The notes beneath the pieces were generated by a model. That model was not told where the DNA came from. It did not search any database and was given only the letters and a program-made list of their open reading frames with translations. Position numbers and translations under genes: made by a program. A DNA stretch of 64,000 nt from Pseudomonadota bacterium (lineage in GTDB: Bacteria > Pseudomonadota > Gammaproteobacteria > Steroidobacterales > Steroidobacteraceae): NCBI GenBank assembly GCA_026398735.1, contig JAPLSH010000006.1:61490-125489 (forward strand), in the 5' to 3' direction. Positions 8,431 through 16,394 of this stretch are shown here, in pieces (positions within the stretch are counted from its first letter, which is position 1; the number at the start of each line of letters is the position of its first letter).

Positions 8431-10119
8431 TCAGGCCACTGGTGTGTTGTCGCTCTGCAGCAAGCCGCGCTCAGCGGCACGCCGCACCGCAGATAGCACT
8501 GCCAAAATCGACGCAGTCAGAATATTCGCGTGTACGCCGACACCAAATAGCGTCACGCGTGACGCCGTGGTGATCTCGACAAATGCGGCGGCGCGCGCCT
8601 CGCTGCCATGACCCATCGACTTTTCCTCGTAAGAGAGCACATCCACCGGCAATCCCAATGCCCGTATTAGGGCATCTATAGGGCCGTTGCCCTCGCCATG
8701 CAGTTGGCGGGTTGTACTGCCGTCGGTTAGTTCTATCGACAGGCGTTCGTGGTCAGTGCCGTCATCGGCCGTCATCAGGCGATGACTGCGATAGCGCCAA
8801 GCACCGTCCTGGGTCAGGTACTCGCGCTCAAACAAAGACCAGATTTGCGCGGCAGTGACTTCTTTGCCGCTGGCATCGGTGACGGCCTGCACCAACGGAC
8901 TGAACTCGATCTGCAGGCGGCGTGGCAGCACCAGACCATAGTCGCGTTCGAGCAGCCAGGCCATGCCGCCCTTGCCCGATTGGCTGTTGACGCGAATGAC
9001 CGATTCGTAGGTGCGGCCCAGATCGCGCGGATCGATCGGCAGATAAGGGATGTCCCAGTGTTGATTGCTCTGCTGTGCGGCAAAGCCTTTCTTGATGGCA
9101 TCCTGATGTGAGCCGGAAAATGCAGTGAACACCAGATCGCCCACATAGGGGTGGCGTGGATGGATGGGCAGCTGGTTGCAGTATTCGACGGTGCGCGCGG
9201 CCTCGTTGATGTTGCTGAAATCCAGCTGCGGATCGACGCCCTGGGTGTACAGATTGAGCGCCAGCGTAACGATATCGACATTGCCTGTACGCTCGCCATT
9301 GCCAAACAGCGTGCCTTCAATTCGATCGGCACCGGCCATCAATCCCAGTTCTGCCGCAGCCACGGCACAACCGCGATCGTTGTGCGGGTGCAGGCTGATA
9401 ACAGTAGCGTCCCGACGCGACAGGTGCCTGCAAAACCATTCGACTTGGTCGGCATAGATATTGGGTGTGGCCACTTCCACAGTGGCCGGCAAGTTCAGGA
9501 TTGCCTTGTGATCTGGTGTGGGCTGCCAGACATCCAGCACGGCTTCGCAGACCTGTAGCGCAAAGCGCTGCTCGGTTGCCGAGAACGCTTCGGGTGAATA
9601 TTGGAACACCCACTCGGTGGCCGGTGCTGCAGCTGCCAGATCGCCAATGCAGCGCGCACCTTCCACGGCCAGAGCGATAGTGGCTGCTTCGTCCTGACGG
9701 AACACAACGCGCCGGAACAGCGGAGCAGTGGCGTTATAAAAGTGCACGACTGCGCGCCGCGCGCCACGCAGTGAGTCGAAGGTGCGCGCAATCAGCTCCG
9801 GTCGCGCCGGGGTGAGCACCTGCAAGGTCACATCGTCGGGCACCAACTGTTGCTCGATCAGTTCGCGGACGAAATCAAAGTCTGTCTGTGAGGCAGACGG
9901 GAAACCGACTTCAATTTCCTTGAAGCCTGTATCCACCAGCAGTTTGAAGAATCGGTGCTTGCGCGCCGCATCCATCGGCTCGATCAGCGCTTGGTTGCCA
10001 TCGCGCAGATCGACACTGCACCACAGCGGCGCTCGCGTGATCTGTGCGTCGGGCCAGCGACGCCCGGTGTGGGGGGCGAGGGTATACGGGCGATATTTGG
10101 TGGCGGGGTGCTTGAGCAT
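8431..10119 (-). CDS. leuA: 2-isopropylmalate synthase (long form)
   Basis: LeuA condenses acetyl-CoA with 2-oxoisovalerate, the first committed step of leucine synthesis. The 562-residue length and the N-terminus [22 protein letters not shown] are those of the long LeuA subfamily. The catalytic barrel shows [12 protein letters not shown] near residue 34, [11 protein letters not shown] and the [10 protein letters not shown] loop; the last roughly 120 residues form the allosteric leucine-binding domain. The start was placed at the ATG at 10119, preceded by GGAG. About 115 bases upstream ends a 26-codon leader frame, so attenuation is likely. Confidence 0.95.
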   Translation of the reverse strand: MLKHPATKYRPYTLAPHTGRRWPDAQITRAPLWCSVDLRDGNQALIEPMDAARKHRFFKLLVDTGFKEIEVGFPSASQTDFDFVRELIEQQLVPDDVTLQVLTPARPELIARTFDSLRGARRAVVHFYNATAPLFRRVVFRQDEAATIALAVEGARCIGDLAAAAPATEWVFQYSPEAFSATEQRFALQVCEAVLDVWQPTPDHKAILNLPATVEVATPNIYADQVEWFCRHLSRRDATVISLHPHNDRGCAVAAAELGLMAGADRIEGTLFGNGERTGNVDIVTLALNLYTQGVDPQLDFSNINEAARTVEYCNQLPIHPRHPYVGDLVFTAFSGSHQDAIKKGFAAQQSNQHWDIPYLPIDPRDLGRTYESVIRVNSQSGKGGMAWLLERDYGLVLPRRLQIEFSPLVQAVTDASGKEVTAAQIWSLFEREYLTQDGAWRYRSHRLMTADDGTDHERLSIELTDGSTTRQLHGEGNGPIDALIRALGLPVDVLSYEEKSMGHGSEARAAAFVEITTASRVTLFGVGVHANILTASILAVLSAVRRAAERGLLQSDNTPVA

Positions 10120-10199
10120 GGAAGTCTCCGGCAGCATCGCCGGCCAGGTTAATGGCATGCGATACCGCTTAGATCGGCAAACAGAAACGGGGGATGGGG

Positions 10200-10245
10200 T
10201 GCGCCGTGTGGCGCCAGAGGCGTGCGGTGTGCGTCTAGCGACGCA
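10200..10245 (-). promoter_or_regulatory. Candidate attenuator hairpins between leader peptide and leuA
   Basis: A 6-bp stem (TGCGTC with GACGCA, 10230-10245) holds the leader stop codon in its loop. A second stem (GCGCC with GGCGC, 10201-10214) lies just downstream. Seven bases inside the leader (GGTGCGC) can alternatively pair with GCGCACC next to the second stem, so the structures are partly exclusive. There is no T-rich terminator tail, so control may act on translation or be Rho-linked. Confidence 0.4.
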
Positions 10246-10315
10246 GGTGCAGGCGCGCACCCAGCATCACGCCGCCGCGAACGGGTCGGTCGATTGAGTG
10301 CTGGAGGTGACGCAT
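10235..10315 (-). CDS. Candidate leuA leader peptide, 26 residues
   Basis: An ATG frame of 26 codons reads [16 protein letters not shown] and then [10 protein letters not shown] before a TAG. Seven of 26 residues are branched-chain (four Leu, two Val, one Ile) and two Leu codons sit just before the hairpin that contains the stop. A promoter-like pair lies immediately upstream (-10 TAGGGT six bases before the ATG). Stalling at Leu codons could alter downstream pairing and control leuA. The frame is too short for coding statistics, so the call rests on position, composition and structure. Confidence 0.5.
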   Translation of the reverse strand: MRHLQHSIDRPVRGGVMLGARLHLRR

Positions 10316-10321
10316 GGCTTG

Positions 10322-10351
10322 ACCCTAACAGGCCGGACCGGCGCGCCGCAA
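10322..10351 (-). promoter_or_regulatory. Candidate promoter of the leuA leader
   Basis: On the minus strand TTGCGG (10346-10351) and TAGGGT (10322-10327) are 18 bases apart. The -10 box ends six bases before the leader ATG, implying a transcript that starts almost at the start codon. Confidence 0.4.
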
Positions 10352-10359
10352 GACGTCGC

Positions 10360-11040
10360 TTAGTCGCTGCGAGAAATGCGGCGCACTGAGTCGGCGGTGC
10401 CGATCAGCAGCAGATCGGCTGGTCGTGCGGCGAACAGGCCCACTGCGACCACGCCGGTGATTTGGTTGATGCGCTGCTCGAGAGCGACCGGATCTGTGAT
10501 GTGCAGGCCGTGTATATCGAGGATGTGGTTACCGTTGTCGGTGATCACGCCTTCACGCCAGCGAGGCTGTCCACCCAGCAGCTGTAACTGCCTGGCTACC
10601 AGGTTACGCGCCATCGGAATGACCTCGACCGGTAACGGAAAGCTGCCCAATGTACTGACCAGCTTGCTTTCATCGACGATGCAAACAAAGCGTGCTGCAG
10701 CAGCGGCAATGATTTTTTCGCGTGTGAGCGCGGCGCCGCCACCCTTGATCAGTTGCAGATCGCCGTTGGTCTCATCGGCACCATCGATGTACAGGCCCAG
10801 CCCGTCGGTGTCGTTGAGGTCGAGTATGGGTATGCCCAGTGCGCGCAGCTTGGTGGTGGATGCTTCGGAACTCGATACGGCACCAGCCAATCGCGAGGCC
10901 CAAGGACCCAGAGCATCGATGAAGGCGTTGACTGTGGAACCGGTACCGACACCAAGGATCATGCCTTCGGTGAGTTCGGCTACTGCTGCTGCAGCGACGC
11001 GCTGCTTGCGCAACTGCTGACTGTCGGAAGATGTGCTCAT
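10360..11040 (-). CDS. rpiA: Ribose-5-phosphate isomerase A
   Basis: RpiA interconverts ribose 5-phosphate and ribulose 5-phosphate. The 226-residue protein shows [12 protein letters not shown] (phosphate loop) near residue 30, the catalytic DGADE motif near residue 86 and [11 protein letters not shown]. Length agrees with the usual 219-230. The ATG at 11040 ([13 protein letters not shown]) is chosen over an in-frame upstream codon. It ends about 45 bases before the leuA leader promoter. Confidence 0.96.
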   Translation of the reverse strand: MSTSSDSQQLRKQRVAAAAVAELTEGMILGVGTGSTVNAFIDALGPWASRLAGAVSSSEASTTKLRALGIPILDLNDTDGLGLYIDGADETNGDLQLIKGGGAALTREKIIAAAAARFVCIVDESKLVSTLGSFPLPVEVIPMARNLVARQLQLLGGQPRWREGVITDNGNHILDIHGLHITDPVALEQRINQITGVVAVGLFAARPADLLLIGTADSVRRISRSD

Positions 11041-11074
11041 GCGCGGGACACCGGAAAACAAGGGACTTTAAACG

Positions 11075-11100
11075 ACTGTGCCCGCTTTCGCGGGCACAGT
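11075..11100. terminator. Perfect 11-bp hairpin upstream of rpiA
   Basis: ACTGTGCCCGC and GCGGGCACAGT pair without mismatch around TTTC. On the minus strand the stem is followed by CGTTTAAA. It lies between the Lys/Ala micro-gene and rpiA and would terminate the micro-gene transcript, or attenuate entry into rpiA. Confidence 0.6.
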
Positions 11101-11157
11101 TGAGTATCTTGTAGGTGGGGCGCGAAGACTTGAGATCAACTCGCCGTCACCTCGAAG

Positions 11158-11208
11158 TTACTTCTTCTTAGCGGCCTTTTTCTTGGCCTTCTTCTTGGCT
11201 TTCGCCAT
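11158..11208 (-). CDS. 16-residue Lys/Ala micro-peptide
   Basis: The frame ATG...TAA encodes MAKAKKKAKKKAAKKK: ten Lys, five Ala and the initiator Met. It resembles the basic tail of histone H1-like bacterial proteins, but no other domain is attached. Support for expression: a purine-rich GGAGAAGG sits three bases before the ATG, a TTGTAA-N16-TATACT promoter lies about 30 bases upstream, and a perfect 11-bp hairpin follows. The gene stands alone between rpiA and the EVE-domain gene. A role in nucleic-acid binding is inferred from charge only. The length is below the cutoff of usual gene callers. Confidence 0.6.
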   Translation of the reverse strand: MAKAKKKAKKKAAKKK

Positions 11209-11240
11209 GAGCCTTCTCCATTAGGGTTAGTCCGGGGTTG

Positions 11241-11268
11241 AGTATATACACGCGTTAGTAATTTACAA
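11241..11268 (-). promoter_or_regulatory. Promoter of the Lys/Ala micro-gene
   Basis: On the minus strand TTGTAA (11263-11268) and TATACT (11241-11246) are 16 bases apart. The predicted start is near 11234, giving a leader of about 26 bases that carries the Shine-Dalgarno sequence at 11212-11219. Confidence 0.55.
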
Positions 11269-11308
11269 GCAAGAGTGTTTGCAATTTTTTTTTGCTCGTG
11301 GGTGTCGC

Positions 11309-11773
11309 TTACTCGAGGGAGAGGACGAACTTCCAGTGCGATTCATCGACCGGTGTGACTGACAAGCGATTGCCACGGCGTAGCAACAACATACTTTTGA
11401 GTTGTGTCTCGGCGTGCATACGCAGCATGTCGAGCGTGATGATTTGCTTGGTGCGACGTACAAGCTTTACATCAACACAGTACCAAAGAGGCTTGTTTTC
11501 AGTGCTTTTAGCATCGTAGTACTCGCTGCGAGAATCCCATGCGGAAGCATCTGGATAGCCTGTGCGTACTACCTCGACGATGCCAGCGATGCCTGGCTCG
11601 GCACAGCTTGAGTGATAGAAGAAGCCCAGATCACCCTTCTTGAAATCGTCGCGCAGCATGTTGCGGACCTGAAAATTGCGCACGCCTTCCCAGTGAGTGG
11701 TTTTGCGCGGCGCCGCTGCGAGTGCGTCGATGGAGAACACCGACGGTTCCGACTTGAGCAGCCAGTAGTTCAT
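11309..11773 (-). CDS. EVE domain-containing protein
   Basis: The 154-residue protein is a single EVE domain, a PUA-like fold related to YTH domains and thought to bind modified bases. The opening MNYWLLKSEPSVFSIDAL and WEGVRNFQVRNMLRDDFKKGD are typical, as is FFYHSSCAEPGIAGIVEVVR. Its position next to fau and 6S RNA is common in gammaproteobacteria. Cellular role unknown. The stop codon of fau, transcribed in the same direction, is about a dozen bases upstream of this start. Confidence 0.9.
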   Translation of the reverse strand: MNYWLLKSEPSVFSIDALAAAPRKTTHWEGVRNFQVRNMLRDDFKKGDLGFFYHSSCAEPGIAGIVEVVRTGYPDASAWDSRSEYYDAKSTENKPLWYCVDVKLVRRTKQIITLDMLRMHAETQLKSMLLLRRGNRLSVTPVDESHWKFVLSLE

Positions 11774-11785
11774 TTTGGTTGCATC

Positions 11786-12394
11786 TCAGGTGTTGCGAGT
11801 GAAGCGGCGCAAACCGCTGGGAGTGAGGATCGCATCAAGTGGCACATCGTGCGTTTGCACCGGTAATGCAGGCACTTGCTGACAGTCGTAGGCCAGTCCG
11901 ACAAGCAAGGGCGTGCCGCCATGTTGCCTGCGATGGCGGAACGACAGAGCCCGGTCGTAGTACCCACGACCCATGCCGATGCGGTTGCCGCCGGTATCAA
12001 AGCCGACCAAGGGCATGAAGATGAGATCGAAGTGGCTGGCGCGCAGCGGCTTGCCGCCGGTAGGTTCGCTGATACCGAAGCTGCCGCGTCCCATGGTTCC
12101 GGTGAGCGGCAGAAATTGCATGTTGTTGCGCCGCTGGTTGGTGATGCGCGGTACGTACACCAAGCAGCCGCGCTGCCGCACACGTTGCAGCAGCACGCTG
12201 GTGTCGATCTCTTCGGGCATGGATAAGAACAGCGCAATGCGACGGCCGGGACGCAGCCAATGACGTTGCGATGCAATACGCGCGATAGCGCGCGCGGCAT
12301 TACGACGCTGTGCTGCGGGCACGGCGCGACGCGCGGCGCGCAACTGGCGGCGCAGTGCGCGCAGGTCTGTAATTGCGGGAGTTGGAGTGCTCAC
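11786..12394 (-). CDS. fau: 5-formyltetrahydrofolate cyclo-ligase
   Basis: This enzyme converts 5-formyl-THF to 5,10-methenyl-THF with ATP. In the 202-residue product MPEEIDTSVLL, the substrate-binding region around FMPLVGFDTGGNRIGMGRGYYDRAL and the C-terminal DVPLDAILTPSG are recognisable. The frame is open far upstream, but that region is the 6S RNA gene; GTG at 12394 (VSTPTPAITDLRALRRQ) gives a normal N-terminus and is the first start after the RNA. Co-transcription with 6S RNA is the canonical arrangement. Confidence 0.9.
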   Translation of the reverse strand: MSTPTPAITDLRALRRQLRAARRAVPAAQRRNAARAIARIASQRHWLRPGRRIALFLSMPEEIDTSVLLQRVRQRGCLVYVPRITNQRRNNMQFLPLTGTMGRGSFGISEPTGGKPLRASHFDLIFMPLVGFDTGGNRIGMGRGYYDRALSFRHRRQHGGTPLLVGLAYDCQQVPALPVQTHDVPLDAILTPSGLRRFTRNT

Positions 12395-12399
12395 AGGAA

Positions 12400-12596
12400 A
12401 GTGGACGTCACCCGCAGATGCCGGTGCGGATCGTTGCTCTCGAACCGGAGCAACAGGTGGGGCAGGCCAAGACAGGTAAGACTCCCCGCACAAGGCGGAC
12501 ATGCACAATGCTGTCGGATGGCCTGGCCCCTGGGTGTTTCAATTAGGGTCCGAGGTAACCCGAGCCACTTGTCGAACACCGCAGGTGACGTCCGGT
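12400..12596 (-). ncRNA. ssrS: 6S RNA
   Basis: The region between zapA and fau has the layout of 6S RNA. The ends form a closing stem with ten perfect pairs, GGACGTCACC (5' side, near 12593) with GGTGACGTCC (3' side, near 12403), and internal complementary arms flank a large central bulge expected to mimic an open promoter. 6S RNA sequesters sigma-70 RNA polymerase in stationary phase. Exact ends are estimated from the stem. The zapA-ssrS-fau order is the standard gammaproteobacterial one. Confidence 0.88.
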
Positions 12597-12605
12597 TCGA
12601 TGGTA

Positions 12606-12926
12606 CTACAGTTCGAGCTGGCGACTGGCGTCTAGGGCGCGTTCGACACGTTCTCGAATGGAGTTGACGCGATTGGCTAGTTGCCCGCTTTGCTGCGGCA
12701 CCTGCGCGTTCAGCTTGGTGAGCTCGTTGGCCATGTTGAGAGCGGCGATGACTGCGATGCGGTCGAGGCCGACCACCTTGCCGGTATCCCGGATCTCTTT
12801 CATCTTGCCGTTGAGGTACTGCGCCGATTGCAGCAGATCGTCGCGCTCTGACGGCTTGCAGACGATGAAGTATTCCTTCTCCAGGATGCGGATGCTGACG
12901 CGAGCCTGTTCGTCGCTGTCGGTCAC
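12606..12926 (-). CDS. zapA: Cell division protein ZapA
   Basis: ZapA crosslinks FtsZ protofilaments. The 106-residue protein has the N-terminal globular part (VSIRILEKEYFIVCKPSERDDLL) and a C-terminal coiled coil. It overlaps the upstream small coiled-coil gene by four bases and is followed by 6S RNA. No separate promoter is needed, as the upstream gene has one. Confidence 0.94.
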   Translation of the reverse strand: MTDSDEQARVSIRILEKEYFIVCKPSERDDLLQSAQYLNGKMKEIRDTGKVVGLDRIAVIAALNMANELTKLNAQVPQQSGQLANRVNSIRERVERALDASRQLEL

Positions 12927-13153
12927 GAACCTTGCTCCAGCGTGCGCAGCCGGCCGATCATCGCCTCGACACGGGTCCGTACCTGTTCGTTTTTGTGCAG
13001 CAGCGCTGTGCGTTCTGCGCTGATGGTTTCCTGCCGCTGGCGCAGCGCGCGGTTTTCGTCGCGCAGGCGGTCTGCGAGCGCCACGAGTTCGTCGATACGC
13101 AGCTCTAGGCGCTGCAGTTCGGCGTCGAAGTGGGATTGCGTGCTGGTTTGCAT
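12923..13153 (-). CDS. Small coiled-coil protein of the TIGR02449/ZapB-like group
   Basis: A 76-residue, nearly all-helical protein with heptad patterning and many Glu, Arg and Leu (ELQRLELRIDELVALADRL onwards). The position immediately before zapA with a 4-base overlap matches the family found in Xanthomonas and Pseudomonas relatives. The start MQTSTQSHF at 13153 fits a promoter whose -10 box lies six bases upstream. A ZapB-like role in the divisome is inferred from context. Confidence 0.8.
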   Translation of the reverse strand: MQTSTQSHFDAELQRLELRIDELVALADRLRDENRALRQRQETISAERTALLHKNEQVRTRVEAMIGRLRTLEQGS

Positions 13154-13159
13154 CGCAAA

Positions 13160-13189
13160 ACTATAGGGCCGCACTCTTGCGGGGGTCAA
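13160..13189 (-). promoter_or_regulatory. Promoter of the zapA operon (leaderless type)
   Basis: On the minus strand TTGACC (13184-13189), 18 bases and TATAGT (13160-13165) form a near-consensus promoter. The -10 ends six bases before the ATG at 13153, so the mRNA should start at or within a base or two of the start codon. Confidence 0.65.
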
Positions 13190-13209
13190 TCGCAATGCAC
13201 GCTATCGGG

Positions 13210-13224
13210 CATAATAAGCACATG
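13210..13224 (+). promoter_or_regulatory. Candidate -10 box directly before ygfB
   Basis: CATAAT at 13210-13215 ends six bases before the ygfB ATG. No good -35 is seen. It is divergent from the zapA promoter within the same 68-base gap. Confidence 0.4.
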
Positions 13225-13782
13225 GACACTCCCGCTCATCCGCGCCTGCAGGAGGCGCTGCAACGTTGTAACGCGCTGGCGGACGCCGCCGAATCACATG
13301 GCACGCTGGCCGGTGCATTATGTGCGGCGCGTGCCTACACGCTGGCCGATTGGCTGGGCGAGATTCTCCCCGAGGGCAATGCGCCGGCGGCTGTTCGCGA
13401 AACATTGCGATTGGTCTTCCAGTCCACGCGCGATGCCTTGGATGGCCGGCAAATGACCTTTGACATGTTGTTGCCTGACGACGAGCAGGCTTTGGCTGAG
13501 CGCACTACAGCGCTGGGTGAATGGTGTCAGGGCTTCTTGTACGGGCTCGGGACGGGCCATTTGCAGGACTCTGCCTCGGCCGGTGGCGAGGTCGGTGAAA
13601 TCATTGCCGACTTCACGGCCATCACTCAGGTTGATGTCGATCCTGATGACAGCCTGGAGGCCAGCGAGACGGCCTACACCGAATTGGTTGAATTCGTACG
13701 CGTTGGCGTGCAATTGCTCTACGAGCAGTTGCAGCCGCTGCGCGAGCCCCCGGTGCCGCCACCGGGAACGCCCTTTCATTAA
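13222..13782 (+). CDS. ygfB: YgfB/UPF0149 family protein
   Basis: The 186-residue helical protein belongs to UPF0149 (YgfB/YecA type without the SEC-C zinc finger). The diagnostic stretch GEWCQGFLYGLG is present, together with a conserved acidic C-terminal half. In Pseudomonas the homologue modulates ampDh3 expression; a role here is unknown. It starts the ygfB-pepP-ubiH-ubiI series. Confidence 0.9.
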   Translation: MDTPAHPRLQEALQRCNALADAAESHGTLAGALCAARAYTLADWLGEILPEGNAPAAVRETLRLVFQSTRDALDGRQMTFDMLLPDDEQALAERTTALGEWCQGFLYGLGTGHLQDSASAGGEVGEIIADFTAITQVDVDPDDSLEASETAYTELVEFVRVGVQLLYEQLQPLREPPVPPPGTPFH

Positions 13783-13795
13783 GTAGGTGACGAGC

Positions 13796-15136
13796 ATGCA
13801 GGCAACACCCCGACTCGAACGCGCTGGCCGCGAGGAGTTTGCCCGCCGCCGCCAGCAATTGATGCGCAGCATGGGCCGCGACACGATTGCGGTCGTGCCG
13901 GCAGCAACAGTCAAACATCGCAATAGCGACGTTGAGTTCCCGTATCGCCAGGACAGCGACTTTCACTATTTGACCGGCTTTGGTGAGCCTGATTCGGTGG
14001 CGGTGTTGGTGCCGGGGCGCGAGCATGCGCAGTACATTTTGTTCGTGCGTGATCGCGATGCGCTGCGCGAGACCTGGGATGGTAGGCGTGCCGGGCCCGA
14101 TGGCGCGCGCACGGACTATGGTGCCGACGATGCCTTCCCCATCACCGACATCGACGAAATTTTGCCCGGCCTGATGGAGAACCGCGCCAAGGTGTTTTAC
14201 GCCATGGGTGGGCATCCGGAGTTTGACCACCGCATGCTGTCATGGCTGCAGCATTTGCGTTCGCAGTCGGCACGCAGCGGCCGGCAGGCGCCTTTAGAAA
14301 TGGTGGCGCTGGACCATGTGCTGCATGACATGCGTCTTTATAAGAGCCGCGCAGAGCTGGGTTTGATGCGGACCTCCGGTGCCATTGCCGCCGCAGGGCA
14401 TGTGCGAGCCATGCGGCACACGCGTCCCGGTGGCCATGAGTACGGCATCGTTGCCGAATTGCTGCATGAGTTTCGTCGCAACAATGCCGACTGCTCTTAT
14501 CAGCCCATAGTCGGTGGCGGAGCCAACAGCTGCATCCTGCATTACCGTGAAAACGATCAGCCGCTGGTCGACGGAGATCTGCTGCTGGTGGATGCCGGTT
14601 GTGAAGTGGCCGGCTATGCCTCGGACATCACCCGCACCTGGCCGGTCAACGGCCGCTTTACGCCGGCGCAGCGCGCCATCTATGAAGTGGTGCTACAGGC
14701 GCAGCAGGCGGCCATCGCCCAAGTGAAGCCGGGTAACCATTGGAATGCGCCGCATGAGGCGGCCACGGAAGTCATCACTCGCGGCTTGATGGAGCTGGGG
14801 CTGCTCAAGGGCAAGCTGTCAGCGCTGCTTAAATCCGGTGCCTGTAAGCGCTTCTTCATGCACCGCACCGGCCATTGGCTGGGGTTGGATGTGCACGATG
14901 TGGGGGATTACAAGGTGGGCGACGAGTGGCGTGTGCTCGAGCCGGGCATGGTCATGACGGTTGAGCCAGGCATTTACATTCCGGCAGGCTCGAAAGGCAT
15001 ACCCAAACGTTGGTGGAATATCGGCGTGCGTATCGAAGACGACATCGTGGTCACCCGCACTGGCCATGAGAACCTCACCGCCGCAGTGCCCTCGGATATT
15101 GCAGCCGTTGAGGCGCTGGTCGGCACAGGCCTCTGA
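13796..15136 (+). CDS. pepP: Xaa-Pro aminopeptidase
   Basis: Aminopeptidase P removes the N-terminal residue before proline using two manganese ions. The 446-residue pita-bread enzyme keeps the metal ligands in LVDAGCEVAGYASDITRTWP (two Asp), HRTGHWLGLDVHD (His), TVEPGIYI (Glu) and GVRIEDDI (Glu). The ATG at 13796 is preceded by AGGTGA at good spacing; a GTG nine bases earlier is less likely. The gap to ubiH is one base, so they are co-transcribed. Confidence 0.95.
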   Translation: MQATPRLERAGREEFARRRQQLMRSMGRDTIAVVPAATVKHRNSDVEFPYRQDSDFHYLTGFGEPDSVAVLVPGREHAQYILFVRDRDALRETWDGRRAGPDGARTDYGADDAFPITDIDEILPGLMENRAKVFYAMGGHPEFDHRMLSWLQHLRSQSARSGRQAPLEMVALDHVLHDMRLYKSRAELGLMRTSGAIAAAGHVRAMRHTRPGGHEYGIVAELLHEFRRNNADCSYQPIVGGGANSCILHYRENDQPLVDGDLLLVDAGCEVAGYASDITRTWPVNGRFTPAQRAIYEVVLQAQQAAIAQVKPGNHWNAPHEAATEVITRGLMELGLLKGKLSALLKSGACKRFFMHRTGHWLGLDVHDVGDYKVGDEWRVLEPGMVMTVEPGIYIPAGSKGIPKRWWNIGVRIEDDIVVTRTGHENLTAAVPSDIAAVEALVGTGL

Positions 15137-15137
15137 T

Positions 15138-16394
15138 ATGAGTAACAGCTCTGCACCGGCCACGTTCGACATCGCCATCGTAGGTGGTGGTTTAGTGGGC
15201 GCTAGTTTGGCTTTGGCTTTGGCCTTGGCCGGTACCGGCTTGTCCCTCGTCATCCTAGAAGCGCAGCCACCGGACTCTGAGTCGCAACCGAGTTTCGATG
15301 ACCGCACCACTGCCTTGGGTAATGGCAGTCGGCGTGTGTTTGAAGCCTTGGGTATCTGGCCCAAGCTGGCAGAAGAGGCGGCACCCATCAACCGTATCCA
15401 TGTGTCGGATGCGGGCCGGTTTGGCTTTGCACGTGTTGAAGCGCAGCAGTTGCAACTCGATGCACTGGGCTATGTGGTGTCCAATCGCGTACTGGGGCGA
15501 GAGTTGTGGGCGGCGTTGCGCGCTACGCCGGCGGTAACGCTGCGTATGCCGGCGCAGGTGCGCCAGGTGCAGCTGGCGGCGGCGGGTGCCACGCTGGAAG
15601 TGCAGGACGCGGACGGCGTGTCGATGCTGCAGGCACGATTGGTGGTGGCTGCCGATGGCGCGCAGTCGCTGGTGCGACGCGTGGCGGGCATCGGCGCACA
15701 GCGCAACGATTACGCGCAGACCGCCATCGTGACCACGCTGCGCACCGATCAGCCGCTCGACGGCACTGCGCATGAGCGTTTCACCACGCAGGGGCCTATG
15801 GCGTTGCTGCCGCTGCGCAGCACACGCCCGGGTAACTGGCATGGTTTGGTGTGGGCTGCTGCTCCGGATGAAGCCATCAAGCTGCTGGCGCTGGATGACG
15901 CGCAGTTCATGCAGCAGTGGCAGAAGGCGTTTGGCTGGCGCGCCGGTGCAGCGCTGCAGCTGGGTCGCAGAGCGTCCTATCCGCTGTCGTTGCAGCAGGC
16001 AGACGCCACCGTGGCCACGCGTGCTGTGCTGCTGGGCAATGCCTCACAGGCGCTGCATCCGGTGGCAGGGCAGGGGTTCAACCTGGGTTTGCGCGATGCG
16101 GCAGAGTTGGCCGAGGTGCTGGCAGATGCTGTCGCAGAAGGACTGGATCCAGGCTCTGCGCAGGTGCTGGCGCGTTTTGAAGCGCAGCGCGGTGCTGATC
16201 GTCAAGGCGTGGTGCGCTTTACCGATGCACTGGTACGTGTGTTCTCGGATACACGCCCTGGTGTGGCTGCCTTGCGTGATTTGGGTTTGCTCGCCTTCGA
16301 TCTGGTGCCGGCAGCCAAGCAGGCGCTAAGTCGCGTGAGCTTGGGCTTTGGTACGCAGACACCGCGGCTGACGCGCGGTCAGGCGTTGCGATGA
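15138..16394 (+). CDS. ubiH: 2-octaprenyl-6-methoxyphenol hydroxylase UbiH
   Basis: UbiH is an FAD monooxygenase of aerobic ubiquinone synthesis. In 418 residues: IVGGGLVGASLA (ADP-binding fold) near residue 14, VVAADGAQSLVRR in the middle, and GNASQALHPVAGQGFNLGLRD, whose Asn form is typical of UbiH rather than UbiI. It overlaps ubiI by four bases (ATGA). Confidence 0.93.
   Translation: MSNSSAPATFDIAIVGGGLVGASLALALALAGTGLSLVILEAQPPDSESQPSFDDRTTALGNGSRRVFEALGIWPKLAEEAAPINRIHVSDAGRFGFARVEAQQLQLDALGYVVSNRVLGRELWAALRATPAVTLRMPAQVRQVQLAAAGATLEVQDADGVSMLQARLVVAADGAQSLVRRVAGIGAQRNDYAQTAIVTTLRTDQPLDGTAHERFTTQGPMALLPLRSTRPGNWHGLVWAAAPDEAIKLLALDDAQFMQQWQKAFGWRAGAALQLGRRASYPLSLQQADATVATRAVLLGNASQALHPVAGQGFNLGLRDAAELAEVLADAVAEGLDPGSAQVLARFEAQRGADRQGVVRFTDALVRVFSDTRPGVAALRDLGLLAFDLVPAAKQALSRVSLGFGTQTPRLTRGQALR

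Noticed and set aside
11285..11293. Nine-T run between the micro-gene and the EVE gene as a plus-strand terminator
   Set aside because: The preceding stem is only four base pairs and no plus-strand gene ends there; the EVE gene is on the minus strand.
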